DNA of 64,000 bases from Lentibacillus halodurans (GCF_900112045.1 NZ_FOJW01000001.1:62001-126000), one strand, 5' to 3'. Positions 1-10,070 are shown, counted from the first letter of the stretch. Translations and numbers: made by a program. The notes: generated by a model not told the origin, from the sequence alone.

Positions 1-1
1 T

Positions 2-622
2 GAAGAAGCAGCAAGTCTATTTAATGAAATGATCGAAGCAAACCCTCAGGACCCGATAGGCTATATTAACTTCGGGAATTTATTGCTGCATGTTAATGAT
101 GCGGAACGCGCGGAACGCTTTTATGAAAGAGCGATTGAACTGGATCATAATGCAGCAACGGCCTATTACGGGCTGGGGAACATGCACTATGAAAAACAGA
201 ATTATAAGAAAGCACAAGAAAACTTATTAAAAGCGATTGAGATCGGACTGGAAGAGGCTGATGCATACTATCTGCTCGGGATGTCTTTCTTTCATCAGGA
301 GAAATATAGACTGGCATTGCCATACCTGATGCGTGCAGCTGAACTTAAACCTGATGATACAGATTATTTGTTTCAATACGGACTGTCACTGGCTCAAAGT
401 GAACATATTAACGATGCGAAGCCGTTATTTCAGCAAGTTCTTGAGCAGGATGATAATCATAGTGATGCCCATTATAATTTGGGTGTCATTGCCTTATATG
501 AAGAAGATCTTTCCACAGCCCTGGATCATTTCAACCAGGCCCTGGAGATTCAGCCGGAGCATATGCTGGCAGCTAATGCTAAAAAACAAATCATGGAAGT
601 ATGGAATAATACTGATATGTAA
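2..622 (+). CDS. TPR-repeat protein, YrrB-like (5' end outside window)
   Basis: The reading frame is open from base 2, so the gene starts upstream of the window; the first in-frame ATG at 29 is probably internal. The visible 200 or so residues are about five tandem tetratricopeptide repeats with the usual A/G/Y/A/P spacing (for example AYYGLGNMHYE, AYYLLGMSFFHQ and AHYNLGVIALYE). TPR solenoids bind partner proteins; no catalytic domain is visible. The position just before recD2 matches yrrB of B. subtilis. Its 18-base gap to recD2 suggests cotranscription. The partner and function are unknown. Confidence 0.85.
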   Translation, partial: EEAASLFNEMIEANPQDPIGYINFGNLLLHVNDAERAERFYERAIELDHNAATAYYGLGNMHYEKQNYKKAQENLLKAIEIGLEEADAYYLLGMSFFHQEKYRLALPYLMRAAELKPDDTDYLFQYGLSLAQSEHINDAKPLFQQVLEQDDNHSDAHYNLGVIALYEEDLSTALDHFNQALEIQPEHMLAANAKKQIMEVWNNTDM

Positions 623-640
623 GATAGCGAGGTTATTCGC

Positions 641-2965
641 ATGGCAACGGATAAACAGTCTCATCAGGAGCATGGGTATATCAGAGGAGAATTGCTCTAT
701 ACCATTTTTCATAATGAGCAGGAAAATTTCTCCATTGCCAAAATAAAAATCCATGGCACGAATGAGGATTATCAAGAAAAAGAAATTGTGGTGAAGGGAT
801 ATTTTTCTGATCTTCAGGAGGAAGCTTCTTATTATTTTTATGGTCAGTTTGAGCGGCACTCTAAATTTGGGCTGCAATACAAAGTAACTTCCTATCAGAC
901 ATTTATTCCGGATACCAAGGATGGGTTGATTGCCTATCTTTCCAGTGATTTGTTTCGCGGAATCGGGAAAAAGACAGCTGAGAAGATTGTCGGATCCTTA
1001 GGCGAAAATGCCATTTCCAAAATTTTGAATGATTCGGATGCGCTAGCAAATGTTCCAGGTTTAAAGAAGGATAAGGCGGATCTTCTTGCTAAAACGTTAA
1101 AAGAAAACCAGGGATTCGAGCATATTGCTGTCTATTTGTCCAAATATGGGATTGGTTTGAAGATGGCGCAAAAAATATACAAGCAATATAAGGATGAAGC
1201 GATTAATGTGCTGCAGGAAGACCCCTATCAATATGTGTTTGATATTGAAGGATTTGGTTTTCAGACGGCCGATCAGATTGCACGTGGGAATGGTCTGTCA
1301 TGGACACACCCTAGCCGGATAGGAGCAGGATGTGTTTATGTACTGCAGAAAAATATACAGGACGGTCATGTTTATTTGCCTATCGATGACTGTACAGGTC
1401 AGGTTATCGATTTACTTGTCAACCCGGAGCAGCCGCTCACACACCAAATGGTAACTGACCGTTTGGAGGAGCTTAATCAGGAGAAGGAAGTCATCATGCA
1501 AGACGGGAATGTATACTTGCCGTCTCTTTATTATGCTGAAGACGGATTCGCTTCCAACGTTAAACGCCTTATCACCAAACCTGTTGAACATGATACCCCT
1601 TTAGCAGAATTAATGAAAATTATTGGGGATATTGAAGAGCAGGAAGTACTCAGCTACGGCAAGGAGCAATTTGAGGCAATCCAGCAAGCGTTAAGCGCTA
1701 AACTGATGATCGTAACGGGTGGTCCTGGCACCGGAAAAACAACCGTCATTAAAGGAATTTTGAATGCATATGCAGACATTCATGGCATTTCAACTGATCC
1801 GGATGCATACGACGATGCAACAGATTATCCGTTTATTTTAACAGCGCCAACTGGTAGGGCCGCTAAACGACTAACGGAATCAACCGGTCTTCCGGCGGTA
1901 ACCATTCATCGTCTATTGGGCTGGGATGGGCAAAACGGCTTTGAGAAAAATGAACATGAACCCCTGGCAGGCAAATACTTAATAGTTGATGAGTTTTCCA
2001 TGGTTGATATTTGGCTTGCCAACAGCCTGTTCAAAGCGATTCCAGATGACATGCAAGTGCTGCTGGTAGGTGATGAGGATCAGCTTCCGTCGGTCGGACC
2101 TGGTCAGGTACTGGCTGATTTGCTAGGGAGCGGGCAGATACCGTATGTAAGTCTTCATGACGTATACCGGCAAAAAGAGGGATCGAAAATAATCGAACTG
2201 GCCCATTTAATCAAACAGGATATGTGTGATCAAAGTGCTTTGCAAAATGATCAGGATTTCAGTTTTATTGCATGCAGCACACAGCAGCTGATTGACGTTG
2301 TGACTGCTGTTTTTAGCCGGGCTGCAGCGAAAGGGATTGATCCAAAGGATATCCAGGTTTTAGCTCCAATATATCGCTCCCAGGCAGGAATTACAATGAT
2401 GAATCAATATTTGCAGACACTTGTAAACCCGTCGTCACTATCAAAACGGGAAGTCAAAACAAAAGATGCCGTTTTTCGGGTCGGTGATAAAGTATTGCAG
2501 CTTGTCAACCAGCCGGAAGATGGGATTTATAATGGAGATATAGGTGAAGTGGCCGCTATTTTTGAGGAAGATGAGAATGTCGATCACATTGAGCAGCTGG
2601 TCGTTGATTTTGACGGCAAGGAGGTCGTTTACGAACGGAAAGATTATGTAAATATGATGCACGCTTATTGCATATCCATCCACAAATCACAAGGCAGTGA
2701 GTTTCCGATTGTTATTATGCCGGTAGTTTCCGCTTATCATCGAATGCTGAAGAAAAATTTGCTTTATACAGCGATAACCAGAAGCAAAAAGTCACTGATT
2801 ATTTGCGGGGATCAGAACGCTTTTTTACGTGGTATCCAAACATTTGATTCAAACAGACGCTATAGCTCTCTTAAAAAACAGCTCCGCGAACGATTGCACG
2901 ATCATCATGAAAAGAAACTGTCTGCTGCAGAAGAGGATGAAATCACACCGTACGATTTTATGTGA
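641..2965 (+). CDS. recD2: RecD2 family SF1B DNA helicase
   Basis: ATP-dependent 5'-3' DNA helicase of the RecD2 type, which acts in replication fork maintenance and repair without RecBC. At 774 residues it has the family length: an N-terminal OB-like region, helix-hairpin-helix motifs (GIGKKTAEKI near residue 107), a Walker A motif GGPGTGKTT near 360, Walker B LIVDEFSMVD near 446, and C-terminal helicase motifs SIHKSQGSEFP near 677 and LLYTAITRSK near 706. The ATG at 641 follows a weak GCGAGGT ribosome site. The TPR gene lies immediately upstream, as for yrrB-yrrC in B. subtilis. Family identification is secure; the role in this organism is inferred. Confidence 0.95.
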   Translation: MATDKQSHQEHGYIRGELLYTIFHNEQENFSIAKIKIHGTNEDYQEKEIVVKGYFSDLQEEASYYFYGQFERHSKFGLQYKVTSYQTFIPDTKDGLIAYLSSDLFRGIGKKTAEKIVGSLGENAISKILNDSDALANVPGLKKDKADLLAKTLKENQGFEHIAVYLSKYGIGLKMAQKIYKQYKDEAINVLQEDPYQYVFDIEGFGFQTADQIARGNGLSWTHPSRIGAGCVYVLQKNIQDGHVYLPIDDCTGQVIDLLVNPEQPLTHQMVTDRLEELNQEKEVIMQDGNVYLPSLYYAEDGFASNVKRLITKPVEHDTPLAELMKIIGDIEEQEVLSYGKEQFEAIQQALSAKLMIVTGGPGTGKTTVIKGILNAYADIHGISTDPDAYDDATDYPFILTAPTGRAAKRLTESTGLPAVTIHRLLGWDGQNGFEKNEHEPLAGKYLIVDEFSMVDIWLANSLFKAIPDDMQVLLVGDEDQLPSVGPGQVLADLLGSGQIPYVSLHDVYRQKEGSKIIELAHLIKQDMCDQSALQNDQDFSFIACSTQQLIDVVTAVFSRAAAKGIDPKDIQVLAPIYRSQAGITMMNQYLQTLVNPSSLSKREVKTKDAVFRVGDKVLQLVNQPEDGIYNGDIGEVAAIFEEDENVDHIEQLVVDFDGKEVVYERKDYVNMMHAYCISIHKSQGSEFPIVIMPVVSAYHRMLKKNLLYTAITRSKKSLIICGDQNAFLRGIQTFDSNRRYSSLKKQLRERLHDHHEKKLSAAEEDEITPYDFM

Positions 2966-3025
2966 ACAGTATGTATATTTTTTTGATTTCGGGCAAAGCT
3001 AACAAAATAAAAAGGAGCTTTTAAG

Positions 3026-3217
3026 ATGTTGGTTTGCCCGAATTGTAATGGAAAGGATATAGGAAAAATCGGTGCCCAGCAATTTTACTGCTGGAACTGT
3101 TTTATCGAGCTGTCCGTATTTCATGATAAACTAGAGATTCACCAGGTTGAATCGGATGGGTCTTTAAGTTCACTGGATGATTTATTTACTGAAGATGAAC
3201 GGAAAATTCAATGGTAA
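3026..3217 (+). CDS. small zinc-ribbon protein of unknown function
   Basis: A 63-residue protein with an AAAAAGGAG ribosome site eight bases before its ATG. Two CxxC pairs (CPNC at residues 4-7 and CWNC at 22-25) predict a single zinc ribbon, followed by a short acidic tail. There is no membrane segment. It lies between recD2 and the AI-2E family transporter, where B. subtilis has unrelated genes. Zinc ribbons of this size can bind nucleic acid or protein; nothing here decides which. I do not recognise a named family. Confidence 0.75.
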   Translation: MLVCPNCNGKDIGKIGAQQFYCWNCFIELSVFHDKLEIHQVESDGSLSSLDDLFTEDERKIQW

Positions 3218-3265
3218 TGCTTTATAAAGCAATTGACCTTACCTTATTTTCTGGAGGTGCAGGGC

Positions 3266-4333
3266 GTGTTCCAGGACAATAAACCATTGAATTTTCTTTT
3301 TTGGATTATAACGGGAATTTTTGTTTTTTTATTTATCTACTTACTTGTAAAACTTTTCCCTGTATATGGTGCTGTGATGTCATTTCTCTGGCACCTGCTG
3401 CTTCCATTTCTGATTGCCGCACTCATCGCATATTTATTATATCCGGTTATCGAAAAAATGCATCGAAACAATATACCAAAAAGTCTGGCTGTGTTGTTCA
3501 TTTACTTGCTTTTTTTTGGCGGAATCGGTTATCTGGGCTACCGCGTCTATCCGATCGTCATTCATCAGCTGAGTGATTTGCAGGATCAATTGCCGCACCT
3601 GATTGAGATGTACCGTGACTTTATTTACAGTCTTTACGAATATACATCTTTTTTGCCGGAAACTGTCCATGATAAGATGGATGAGCTGATATCCGATGCA
3701 GAGACATACATGGAAGATTTACTGGCAGGCTTGGTCAGAGGCTTTACGAAAATTTTCGATATGATTGTTGTAATTACAGTTATACCGGTTTTGGTTTTCT
3801 ATTTTTTGAAAGACTTTGATTCAATTAAACAATATATCAAAAAATGGATTCCGGAAAAATATCATCATCAAACTGGTGCGCTATGCCGAGCGATTGATGA
3901 AGGTCTGGGAAATTACATACGAGGGCAGTTTATTGTCTGCCTGTTTGTCGGTCTGGCAGCATTTGCCATGTTTCATTTTTTAGAAATTCCCTATGCTTTA
4001 TTGCTCGCAATCATTATCGGACTGACAAATATTATCCCATATTTCGGTCCGATTATTGGAGCGGCTCCTGCTGTAGCGATTACTGCAACGGTTTCGGGAA
4101 AACTGGTTTTGATGGTATTATTGAGTATTTTTATCATTCAGGTGATTGAAGGGAATTTCTTGTCACCTTATATTGTCGGCAAGAGTATTAAAATCCATCC
4201 TGTTGCAATTATTTTTGCCTTGCTGCTGGGCGGTAAAATAACCGGTGTAGTTGGAATGATCCTAGCTGTTCCGGTTCTGGTTATTATAAAAGTTGTCATG
4301 TCACATATCATATCAATCAGAAATTATAATTGA
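3266..4333 (+). CDS. AI-2E family transporter, YrrI-like membrane protein
   Basis: Polytopic membrane protein of the AI-2E transporter (UPF0118/PerM) family, about 355 residues. It has hydrophobic segments near the N-terminus, a soluble middle region of roughly 100 residues and a C-terminal bundle with the family-typical stretch LTNIIPYFGPIIGA. Members export autoinducer-like solutes or act as Na+/H+ antiporters; the substrate here cannot be read from sequence. I chose the GTG at 3266 because GGAGGT lies seven bases upstream; an in-frame TTG at 3233 has no ribosome site. In B. subtilis yrrI also precedes alaS. Confidence 0.88.
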   Translation: MFQDNKPLNFLFWIITGIFVFLFIYLLVKLFPVYGAVMSFLWHLLLPFLIAALIAYLLYPVIEKMHRNNIPKSLAVLFIYLLFFGGIGYLGYRVYPIVIHQLSDLQDQLPHLIEMYRDFIYSLYEYTSFLPETVHDKMDELISDAETYMEDLLAGLVRGFTKIFDMIVVITVIPVLVFYFLKDFDSIKQYIKKWIPEKYHHQTGALCRAIDEGLGNYIRGQFIVCLFVGLAAFAMFHFLEIPYALLLAIIIGLTNIIPYFGPIIGAAPAVAITATVSGKLVLMVLLSIFIIQVIEGNFLSPYIVGKSIKIHPVAIIFALLLGGKITGVVGMILAVPVLVIIKVVMSHIISIRNYN

Positions 4334-4358
4334 CATTTTCAGATTAGTTGTCTATACT
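4330..4358 (+). promoter_or_regulatory. sigma-A promoter of alaS
   Basis: TTGACA at 4330-4335 and TATACT at 4353-4358 with a 17-base spacer, just upstream of the T-box leader. The -35 hexamer overlaps the stop region of the preceding gene. Confidence 0.85.
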
Positions 4359-4380
4359 ATCACCAAATCAATCGTATCAA

Positions 4381-4756
4381 AGCGTTGAGGGTTCTGAGTA
4401 CATGTGCCTCCATTCAAAAGCGTATGTGTTCAAAAAGCTGACGGATTAGAACCTCTCCTGATTTTGCCGTGTTCTGTGGTAAACGGCTTTAGCAGAAGTT
4501 CTCTATTGCTGGCAGGGAGATGTGCTGCTGATCATTTGGTGACTTTTTGAACAGCCTTTAATAGAGAGGGATTTCCGCAGGCTGGAAGGGATCCCGAATG
4601 TTGAGTCATGGAAAGCTAAACCTGAGTACGGCTAATCCCCGTCGGTTTAATACCGTTATCATGCTGAGTGATGAATGACGTTTTTCATTCATAATTAGGG
4701 TGGTACCGCGAAACAGTCTCGTCTCTAAAGCAAATATAGAGAGGGGATTTTTTTAA
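4381..4756 (+). promoter_or_regulatory. T-box riboswitch controlling alaS
   Basis: Leader RNA that senses uncharged tRNA-Ala and prevents early termination. The diagnostic T-box AGGGTGGTACCGCG is at 4697-4710. It is followed by an alternative terminator whose arms lie near 4717-4727 and 4737-4746, ending in a T-run at 4749-4754. The long stem I region carries an 11-base helix formed by 4427-4437 and 4543-4553. GCTGCT (alanine codons) at 4524-4529 is a tentative specifier. Stem I is less canonical than that of the glycine leader at 59938. Confidence 0.93.
4427..4553 (+). repeat. TGTTCAAAAAG inverted-repeat arms inside the alaS leader
   Basis: TGTTCAAAAAG at 4427-4437 and its exact complement CTTTTTGAACA at 4543-4553 enclose the apical part of the leader. 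The same two arms recur at 7503-7536 downstream of alaS, and one arm recurs at 20671-20681. Confidence 0.7.
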
Positions 4757-4780
4757 TGAAAAAATGTTGGAGGTCAAATC

Positions 4781-7423
4781 ATGAAACAGTTAACATCAGC
4801 ACAAGTACGGCAAATGTTTTTGGACTTTTTTAAAGAAAAAGGACATCAGGTGGAACCGAGTGCTTCACTGGTGCCCCATGAAGATCCGACCTTGTTGTGG
4901 ATCAACAGCGGTGTTGCGACGCTGAAGAAATACTTTGATGGACGGGTTATCCCGGAAAACCCGCGTCTTGTTAATGTACAGAAATCAATTCGGACAAACG
5001 ATATTGAAAATGTAGGTTTTACGGCAAGACACCATACATTTTTTGAAATGCTAGGCAACTTCTCAATTGGTGACTATTTTAAAAAAGAAGCCATCGAGTA
5101 TGCCTGGGAATTTTTAACACATGAACAGTGGATTGGATTTGATCCAGAACTGCTGTCTGTAACCGTTCACCCCGAGGATGATGAAGCATACGAGATATGG
5201 CTCAATAATATTCAAATTCCGAAAGAGCGGATCATACGGCTTGAAGAGAACTTCTGGGATATCGGCGAAGGACCAAGTGGACCAAATACAGAAATTTTTT
5301 ATGATCGCGGTGAGAGTTATGGAAATGACCCAACTGATCCTGAGCTGTATCCAGGCGGTGAAAACGAACGGTATCTGGAAATATGGAATCTGGTCTTCTC
5401 GCAGTTCAATCATAATCCTGACGACACGTATACCCCGCTTCCAAAGAAAAATATTGATACGGGTATGGGTCTTGAACGAATGGTGTCAGTCATTCAGGAT
5501 GTGCCGACAAACTTTGAAACAGATCTGTTTATGCCGCTCATCCGCAAAACACAATCAATATCCGGTAAAACATATGGGGAAAATACAGCAGATAACACAG
5601 CATTTAAAGTTATTGCCGACCATATCCGTACCGTGACGTTTGCTGTCAGTGACAAAGCGCTTCCATCGAATGAAGGAAGAGGCTATGTATTACGCAGATT
5701 ACTGCGCAGAGCTGTCCGCTTTGCCAAACATATCGGCATAAACCAACCATTTATGTATAAACTTGTTCCGACGGTTGGCGAGATAATGAATGATTTCTAT
5801 CCGGAAGTACTCAAACAGCATAAATATATCGAAAACGTGATTAAAGTGGAGGAAGAGCGATTCCACGAAACCCTGAACGATGGTCTGGAAATACTGAGTA
5901 CTATTATCGAAAAGGAAAAACAATCAGGAAGTGATGTTTTTCCCGGTGAAGAAGTGTTCAGACTTTATGATACGTATGGATTTCCAAAAGAACTTACAGA
6001 GGAATATGTTGCTGAATACGGATTCGCCATTGACGAACAGGGCTTTGAACACGAGATGGAAAAGCAGCGTGAACGAGCGAGAAGTGCCCGGCAAAAAGTA
6101 GACTCAATGCAAGTTCAGGATGGCGTGCTAAGTGAGGTGGAAGCAGACAGCAGATTTGTCGGCTATGATCAGCTGGAAACAGATACAACCATTGAAGTGA
6201 TTGTGAATGGGAAAGAATTTGCCGATACTGCCACAGCAGGTGATGATGTACTTGTGTTCCTGAAAGAAACACCATTTTATGCCGAAAGCGGCGGACAGAT
6301 TGCTGACAATGGCTGGATCTATACTGATAATGCTTCTGCATATGTTGAGGATGTCCAACAGGCTCCAAAAGGACAAAACGTTCAGAGAATCCGAGTGAAA
6401 GAAGGAACCTTCCGTACCGGGGAAAATGTAAAAGCAGCTGTGGAAGGAGCTTTTCGAAACGCAATTGTGAAAAATCATACAGCGACACACTTGCTGCACC
6501 AAGCGTTGAAAGATGTGCTCGGCGACCACGTCAATCAGGCAGGTTCACTTGTAACGCCGGATCGATTACGGTTTGATTTTTCCCATTTCAATTCAGTGAA
6601 TCAGGAAGAGTTGAACCAGATTGAGCAAAAAGTCAATGAAAAGATATGGGGTTCACTGCCTGTTGCAATCGATCATAAAAAACTGGAAGATGCTAAAAAA
6701 ATGGGTGCAATGGCTTTATTTGGGGAAAAATATGGTGACATTGTCAGAGTTGTTCAGATCGGGGATTACAGCATTGAGCTGTGCGGCGGATGTCACGTCC
6801 GGAACACAGACGAAATCGGATTATTCAAAATCATCTCGGAAACCGGTATAGGCGCTGGTACGAGACGAATTGAAGCTGTATCAAGCAAACAGGCATACTG
6901 GTATGTCAACGAGAAACTGGATATATTGCAGACAACAGCCAATTTACTGAAAACGACTGATGTTCATGTGGCTGAACGTGTCGAGGGTTTATATGAGGAA
7001 ATTAAATCATTGGAAAAAGCAAATGAATCGTTAAATGCCAAACTGTCCAATCAGGAAGCATCTTCTATCATCGAAAACAGTGAGACAGTTCATGGCATTA
7101 CAGTACTGGCTCAACAGGTCAGTGCAAAAGACATGGATCAGCTCCGGAACATGGTGGATAATTTGAAGCAAAAACTCGATTCAGGTGTTATGCTGCTCGC
7201 AGCAGCGAATGACCAAAAAGTGCAATTAGCTGCGGGTGTAACAAAAGATTTGACAGATAAAGGTCTGCACGCAGGCAATTTGATTAAACAAGCTGCTGAA
7301 ATATGCGGCGGCGGTGGTGGCGGCCGTCCGGATATGGCACAGGCAGGCGGTAAAAACCCGGAAAAAATAAATGAAGCACTTAACATGGTGCGTCAATATG
7401 TTACAAATTATTTAAAAGAATAA
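4781..7423 (+). CDS. alaS: alanyl-tRNA synthetase
   Basis: Charges tRNA-Ala with alanine (class II synthetase, cytoplasm). The 880-residue product has the full domain order: class II catalytic core (residues 1 to about 250), tRNA recognition, editing domain with the zinc motif HTATHLLH near 566 and CGGCH near 668, and the C-terminal glycine-rich C-Ala region ([10 protein letters not shown] near 842). GTTGGAGGTC precedes the ATG. Expression should rise on alanine starvation through the upstream T-box. Nothing is odd in the coding sequence. Confidence 0.98.
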   Translation: MKQLTSAQVRQMFLDFFKEKGHQVEPSASLVPHEDPTLLWINSGVATLKKYFDGRVIPENPRLVNVQKSIRTNDIENVGFTARHHTFFEMLGNFSIGDYFKKEAIEYAWEFLTHEQWIGFDPELLSVTVHPEDDEAYEIWLNNIQIPKERIIRLEENFWDIGEGPSGPNTEIFYDRGESYGNDPTDPELYPGGENERYLEIWNLVFSQFNHNPDDTYTPLPKKNIDTGMGLERMVSVIQDVPTNFETDLFMPLIRKTQSISGKTYGENTADNTAFKVIADHIRTVTFAVSDKALPSNEGRGYVLRRLLRRAVRFAKHIGINQPFMYKLVPTVGEIMNDFYPEVLKQHKYIENVIKVEEERFHETLNDGLEILSTIIEKEKQSGSDVFPGEEVFRLYDTYGFPKELTEEYVAEYGFAIDEQGFEHEMEKQRERARSARQKVDSMQVQDGVLSEVEADSRFVGYDQLETDTTIEVIVNGKEFADTATAGDDVLVFLKETPFYAESGGQIADNGWIYTDNASAYVEDVQQAPKGQNVQRIRVKEGTFRTGENVKAAVEGAFRNAIVKNHTATHLLHQALKDVLGDHVNQAGSLVTPDRLRFDFSHFNSVNQEELNQIEQKVNEKIWGSLPVAIDHKKLEDAKKMGAMALFGEKYGDIVRVVQIGDYSIELCGGCHVRNTDEIGLFKIISETGIGAGTRRIEAVSSKQAYWYVNEKLDILQTTANLLKTTDVHVAERVEGLYEEIKSLEKANESLNAKLSNQEASSIIENSETVHGITVLAQQVSAKDMDQLRNMVDNLKQKLDSGVMLLAAANDQKVQLAAGVTKDLTDKGLHAGNLIKQAAEICGGGGGGRPDMAQAGGKNPEKINEALNMVRQYVTNYLKE

Positions 7424-7452
7424 ACAACCTGTATTCTATCTGTTAAAAAAGA

Positions 7453-7458
7453 TATAAT
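7453..7458 (+). promoter_or_regulatory. possible -10 element upstream of ireB operon
   Basis: A perfect TATAAT hexamer in the alaS-ireB gap. No good -35 hexamer lies 16-18 bases upstream, so the promoter call is weak. Confidence 0.35.
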
Positions 7459-7502
7459 ATGAACGACAAACATGTTAGAATAGAAAATAAAGTAAAAGTG
7501 CG

Positions 7503-7542
7503 TGTTCAAAAAGGAGTTTACCGGACTTTTTGAACATCCTCT
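7503..7542 (+). repeat. TGTTCAAAAAG hairpin repeat
   Basis: TGTTCAAAAAG (7503-7513), a 12-base loop, then CTTTTTGAACA (7526-7536). It is a perfect 11-bp hairpin with no T-run, so it is not a typical terminator. Its right half at 7517-7542 matches 58865-58890 at 24 of 26 bases. Confidence 0.75.
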
Positions 7543-7567
7543 AAAACATGTGGAATGAGGTGTCACG

Positions 7568-7837
7568 ATGAGCTCTATTGATAAAACAATGAAATTTAAT
7601 TTTTCGGAAGAACCTTTTGATCATGATATAAAAGAGATCTTGCTGACAGTCCACGGCGCTCTTAAAGAAAAGGGCTACAATCCGATTAATCAGATTGTCG
7701 GTTATTTACTGTCAGGTGACCCTGCGTATATCCCAAGATATAACGATGCACGGAATTTGATTCGTAAAGTTGAACGGGACGAGGTCATTGAAGAAGTTGT
7801 GAAGTTTTACCTCGAGGAACATCAGAAGGATAGTTAA
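7568..7837 (+). CDS. IreB family regulatory phosphoprotein (YrzL)
   Basis: An 89-residue protein of the IreB/DUF965 family. In Enterococcus IreB is a small phosphoprotein acted on by the IreK Ser/Thr kinase and IreP phosphatase in cell-wall stress responses. The conserved core here includes [17 protein letters not shown] and [12 protein letters not shown]. It directly precedes ruvX (no gap) and a DUF1292 gene, the arrangement yrzL-yrrK-yrzB of B. subtilis. A GGAATGAGGTG ribosome site precedes the ATG. Family call firm; a role in kinase signalling in this organism is inferred. Confidence 0.93.
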   Translation: MSSIDKTMKFNFSEEPFDHDIKEILLTVHGALKEKGYNPINQIVGYLLSGDPAYIPRYNDARNLIRKVERDEVIEEVVKFYLEEHQKDS

Positions 7838-8254
7838 ATGAAAGTAATTGGATTGGATGTTGGTTCTAAAACAATCGGCATTGCTGTGAGTGATGCGCTG
7901 GGCTTGACTGCACAAGGTCTTACAACAATCAATTGGCATGAAGAGAATATTTATTCCGCTGATGAACATTTAAAACAAATTATAGAAGAACATGCTATTG
8001 GGAAAGCTGTTATTGGATTGCCGAAGCATATGAATGGAACAATCGGCGAACGTGGAGAAGCATCTAAGGTATATGCAGCACATGTTGAGGCAATTCATAA
8101 AATACCGGCAGTGCTTTGGGATGAACGTTTAACGACCGCAGCAGCTGAGCGCGTTTTACTTGAGGCAGATATGAGCAGAAAAAAGCGAAAAAAGGTTATT
8201 GATAAAATGGCAGCGGTCATGATTTTGCAAAGTTATCTGGATCAAAAAACATAA
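7838..8254 (+). CDS. ruvX: RuvX/YqgF family pre-16S rRNA nuclease (YrrK)
   Basis: A 138-residue RNase H-fold protein, usually annotated as a putative Holliday junction resolvase and shown in E. coli (YqgF) to take part in 16S rRNA 5' end processing. The catalytic aspartate is in [15 protein letters not shown] at residues 4-18; other acidic positions occur in WDERLTT and near the C-terminus ([10 protein letters not shown]). The gene starts at the base after the ireB stop codon, implying translational coupling. The length is normal for the family. Confidence 0.93.
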   Translation: MKVIGLDVGSKTIGIAVSDALGLTAQGLTTINWHEENIYSADEHLKQIIEEHAIGKAVIGLPKHMNGTIGERGEASKVYAAHVEAIHKIPAVLWDERLTTAAAERVLLEADMSRKKRKKVIDKMAAVMILQSYLDQKT

Positions 8255-8268
8255 AAAGGAGTGTAGTC

Positions 8269-8556
8269 ATGGCACTGGAAGAAAATGAGCGAATTATTAT
8301 ACCTGATGAAAGTGGAGAAGAACATCTTTTTGAAGTATTGTTCACGTTTGATGTTGATCAGACCGGTCATTCCTATTTAGCTGTTGTACCGGCTGAACAA
8401 CAAGAAGACGAAGAAGTTGAGGTCTACGCATTCCGATATGAAGAACAGGAAAAGAATGACGATGACCTTTCCCTATTTCCGATCGATTCTGATGAAGAAT
8501 GGGAAATGGTTGAAGAAATGCTTCATACACTGATTGATGAAGAAAACAACGAATGA
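8269..8556 (+). CDS. DUF1292 family acidic protein (YrzB)
   Basis: A 95-residue, very acidic protein of the DUF1292 family with no membrane segment or catalytic motif. The recurring D/E-rich blocks (EEDEEVEVYAFRYEE and DSDEEWEMVEEML) are typical. It is the last gene of the ireB-ruvX cluster, has an AAAAAGGAG ribosome site and is followed by a terminator at 8577. The conserved linkage to ireB and ruvX is known across Bacillales, but its function is not. Confidence 0.92.
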   Translation: MALEENERIIIPDESGEEHLFEVLFTFDVDQTGHSYLAVVPAEQQEDEEVEVYAFRYEEQEKNDDDLSLFPIDSDEEWEMVEEMLHTLIDEENNE

Positions 8557-8576
8557 AGATAGAATCGGTTGTAATG

Positions 8577-8610
8577 AGCTGGTATCTTGATGGGTATCAG
8601 CTTTTCTTTT
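8577..8610 (+). terminator. rho-independent terminator after the ireB-ruvX operon
   Basis: A 10-bp stem (8577-8586 with 8593-8602, two G-U pairs) followed by TTTTCTTTT. Confidence 0.75.
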
Positions 8611-8815
8611 ATCTCGCATGTAACGGCCAGTTCCCTTTTTAAGCTGGGATCAACTGCAGGCAGGCTGAAGTTACGTCCTGCGCGTCGTAAATGTCAGATA
8701 TGTTTATGAACAGTGGACAAGACTGGCGACTGACTGAAGATTCACTGTAAATAGTTTCATGATAGATTCTTATCATGTTTTTTAGTATAATATATCGGGT
8801 GAAGGGGGGAGTCGA

Positions 8816-9934
8816 ATGTCCAAAAAGAAAACCTCAGGCAGTTATAAGAATAACCTGTTCAAGCGCAGTGAGGATGCGAAAATGGTCCGGAAAATTGCTG
8901 CAGTGATTATCATTTCACTGGTTCTAATTTTGACTATAGGCAGTATATCGGGTTATTTGTATATTAAATCCGCATTGCAGCCTGTCGACCCTGACAGTGA
9001 TGAGGATATTAACATTGAAATTCCAATGGGTTCCTCTACATCCGATATTGCATCCATTCTTGAAGAAAATGGTATTATCAAAGATAGCACTGTCTTTCAT
9101 TTCTATACAAAATTTAAAAATGAAACTGATTTTCAGGCGGGTGAATATACCTTTTCCCCTTCGATGAATATTGATGCATTAACAGATGCGCTCCAAAAAG
9201 GAAGAGTGATGGAAGATCCTTTATATACCATTACTATACCTGAAGGAAAAACCATTGATGAAATAGCAGAAATATATGCAAGTGAACTGCCATTCAGCAA
9301 AGAGGAATTTTTGAATAAGGTAAATGACCCGAATTATATTGAATCATTAATCAATACTTACCCAGCCATATTAACGAATGATTTGTTGAACCCGGAAATC
9401 AGAACACCATTGGAAGGATATTTGTTTGCGTCTACGTACCATTTTTATAACGAGGAACCAACTGTCGATACTGTGGTTAACCGAATGCTTGAAAAAACGG
9501 CTGATGTTGTCACACCTTATATGGATGAAATTGAATCAAAAGAATTATCAGTACATGAAGCATTGACGATGGCATCAATCGTTGAAAATGAAGCTAGCTC
9601 TGAAAAACAGCGGTATAGGATTGCTGGTGTGTTTTATAACCGGATTGAGGAAGGAATGGCGCTGCAAACTGATCCAACAGTACTATATGCACTTGAAGAA
9701 CACAAAGACAGAATATTAACGGAGGATTTGGAAGTGGAATCTCCTTATAATACGTACCATGTTCATTCACTTCCTGTTGGTCCGATATCAAATTTTGCCC
9801 AAACATCATTGGAAGCAGCGGTTAATCCGGAAGAATCGGATTATTTATACTTTTTGCATGACGATGAAGGCAATATCCACTACTCGGAAACAAATGAAGA
9901 ACATAATAAGTTAAAAGATCAGTATATAAATTAA
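8816..9934 (+). CDS. mltG: endolytic murein transglycosylase MltG
   Basis: Membrane-anchored lytic transglycosylase (YceG-like) that cuts nascent glycan strands and so sets peptidoglycan chain length. It has a short basic cytoplasmic tail, one membrane segment at about residues 26-50, then an extracellular LysM-like region and the catalytic YceG domain. The catalytic glutamate lies in MASIVENEAS near residue 257, followed by AGVFYNRIEEGMALQTDPTV. At 372 residues it is of normal length. GAAGGGGGGAG precedes the ATG. It corresponds to yrrL; a terminator-like hairpin follows at 9944. Confidence 0.96.
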   Translation: MSKKKTSGSYKNNLFKRSEDAKMVRKIAAVIIISLVLILTIGSISGYLYIKSALQPVDPDSDEDINIEIPMGSSTSDIASILEENGIIKDSTVFHFYTKFKNETDFQAGEYTFSPSMNIDALTDALQKGRVMEDPLYTITIPEGKTIDEIAEIYASELPFSKEEFLNKVNDPNYIESLINTYPAILTNDLLNPEIRTPLEGYLFASTYHFYNEEPTVDTVVNRMLEKTADVVTPYMDEIESKELSVHEALTMASIVENEASSEKQRYRIAGVFYNRIEEGMALQTDPTVLYALEEHKDRILTEDLEVESPYNTYHVHSLPVGPISNFAQTSLEAAVNPEESDYLYFLHDDEGNIHYSETNEEHNKLKDQYIN

Positions 9935-9943
9935 GAAAAAGTG

Positions 9944-9984
9944 AAAGTGCGGCTATAAAGATATTTCCGCATTTTCCGTTTTTT
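9944..9984 (+). terminator. rho-independent terminator after mltG
   Basis: A 9-bp stem (9944-9952 with 9967-9975, one G-U pair) followed by a T-rich stretch ending in TTTTTT. Confidence 0.65.
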
Positions 9985-10070
9985 AATAACGCTGAAATAA
10001 GGATGAACTACGAAGAAAAACAAAGGCTTCACTATAAGAATTTGTGGAAGCCCATTTTCTCATGCCTGTT

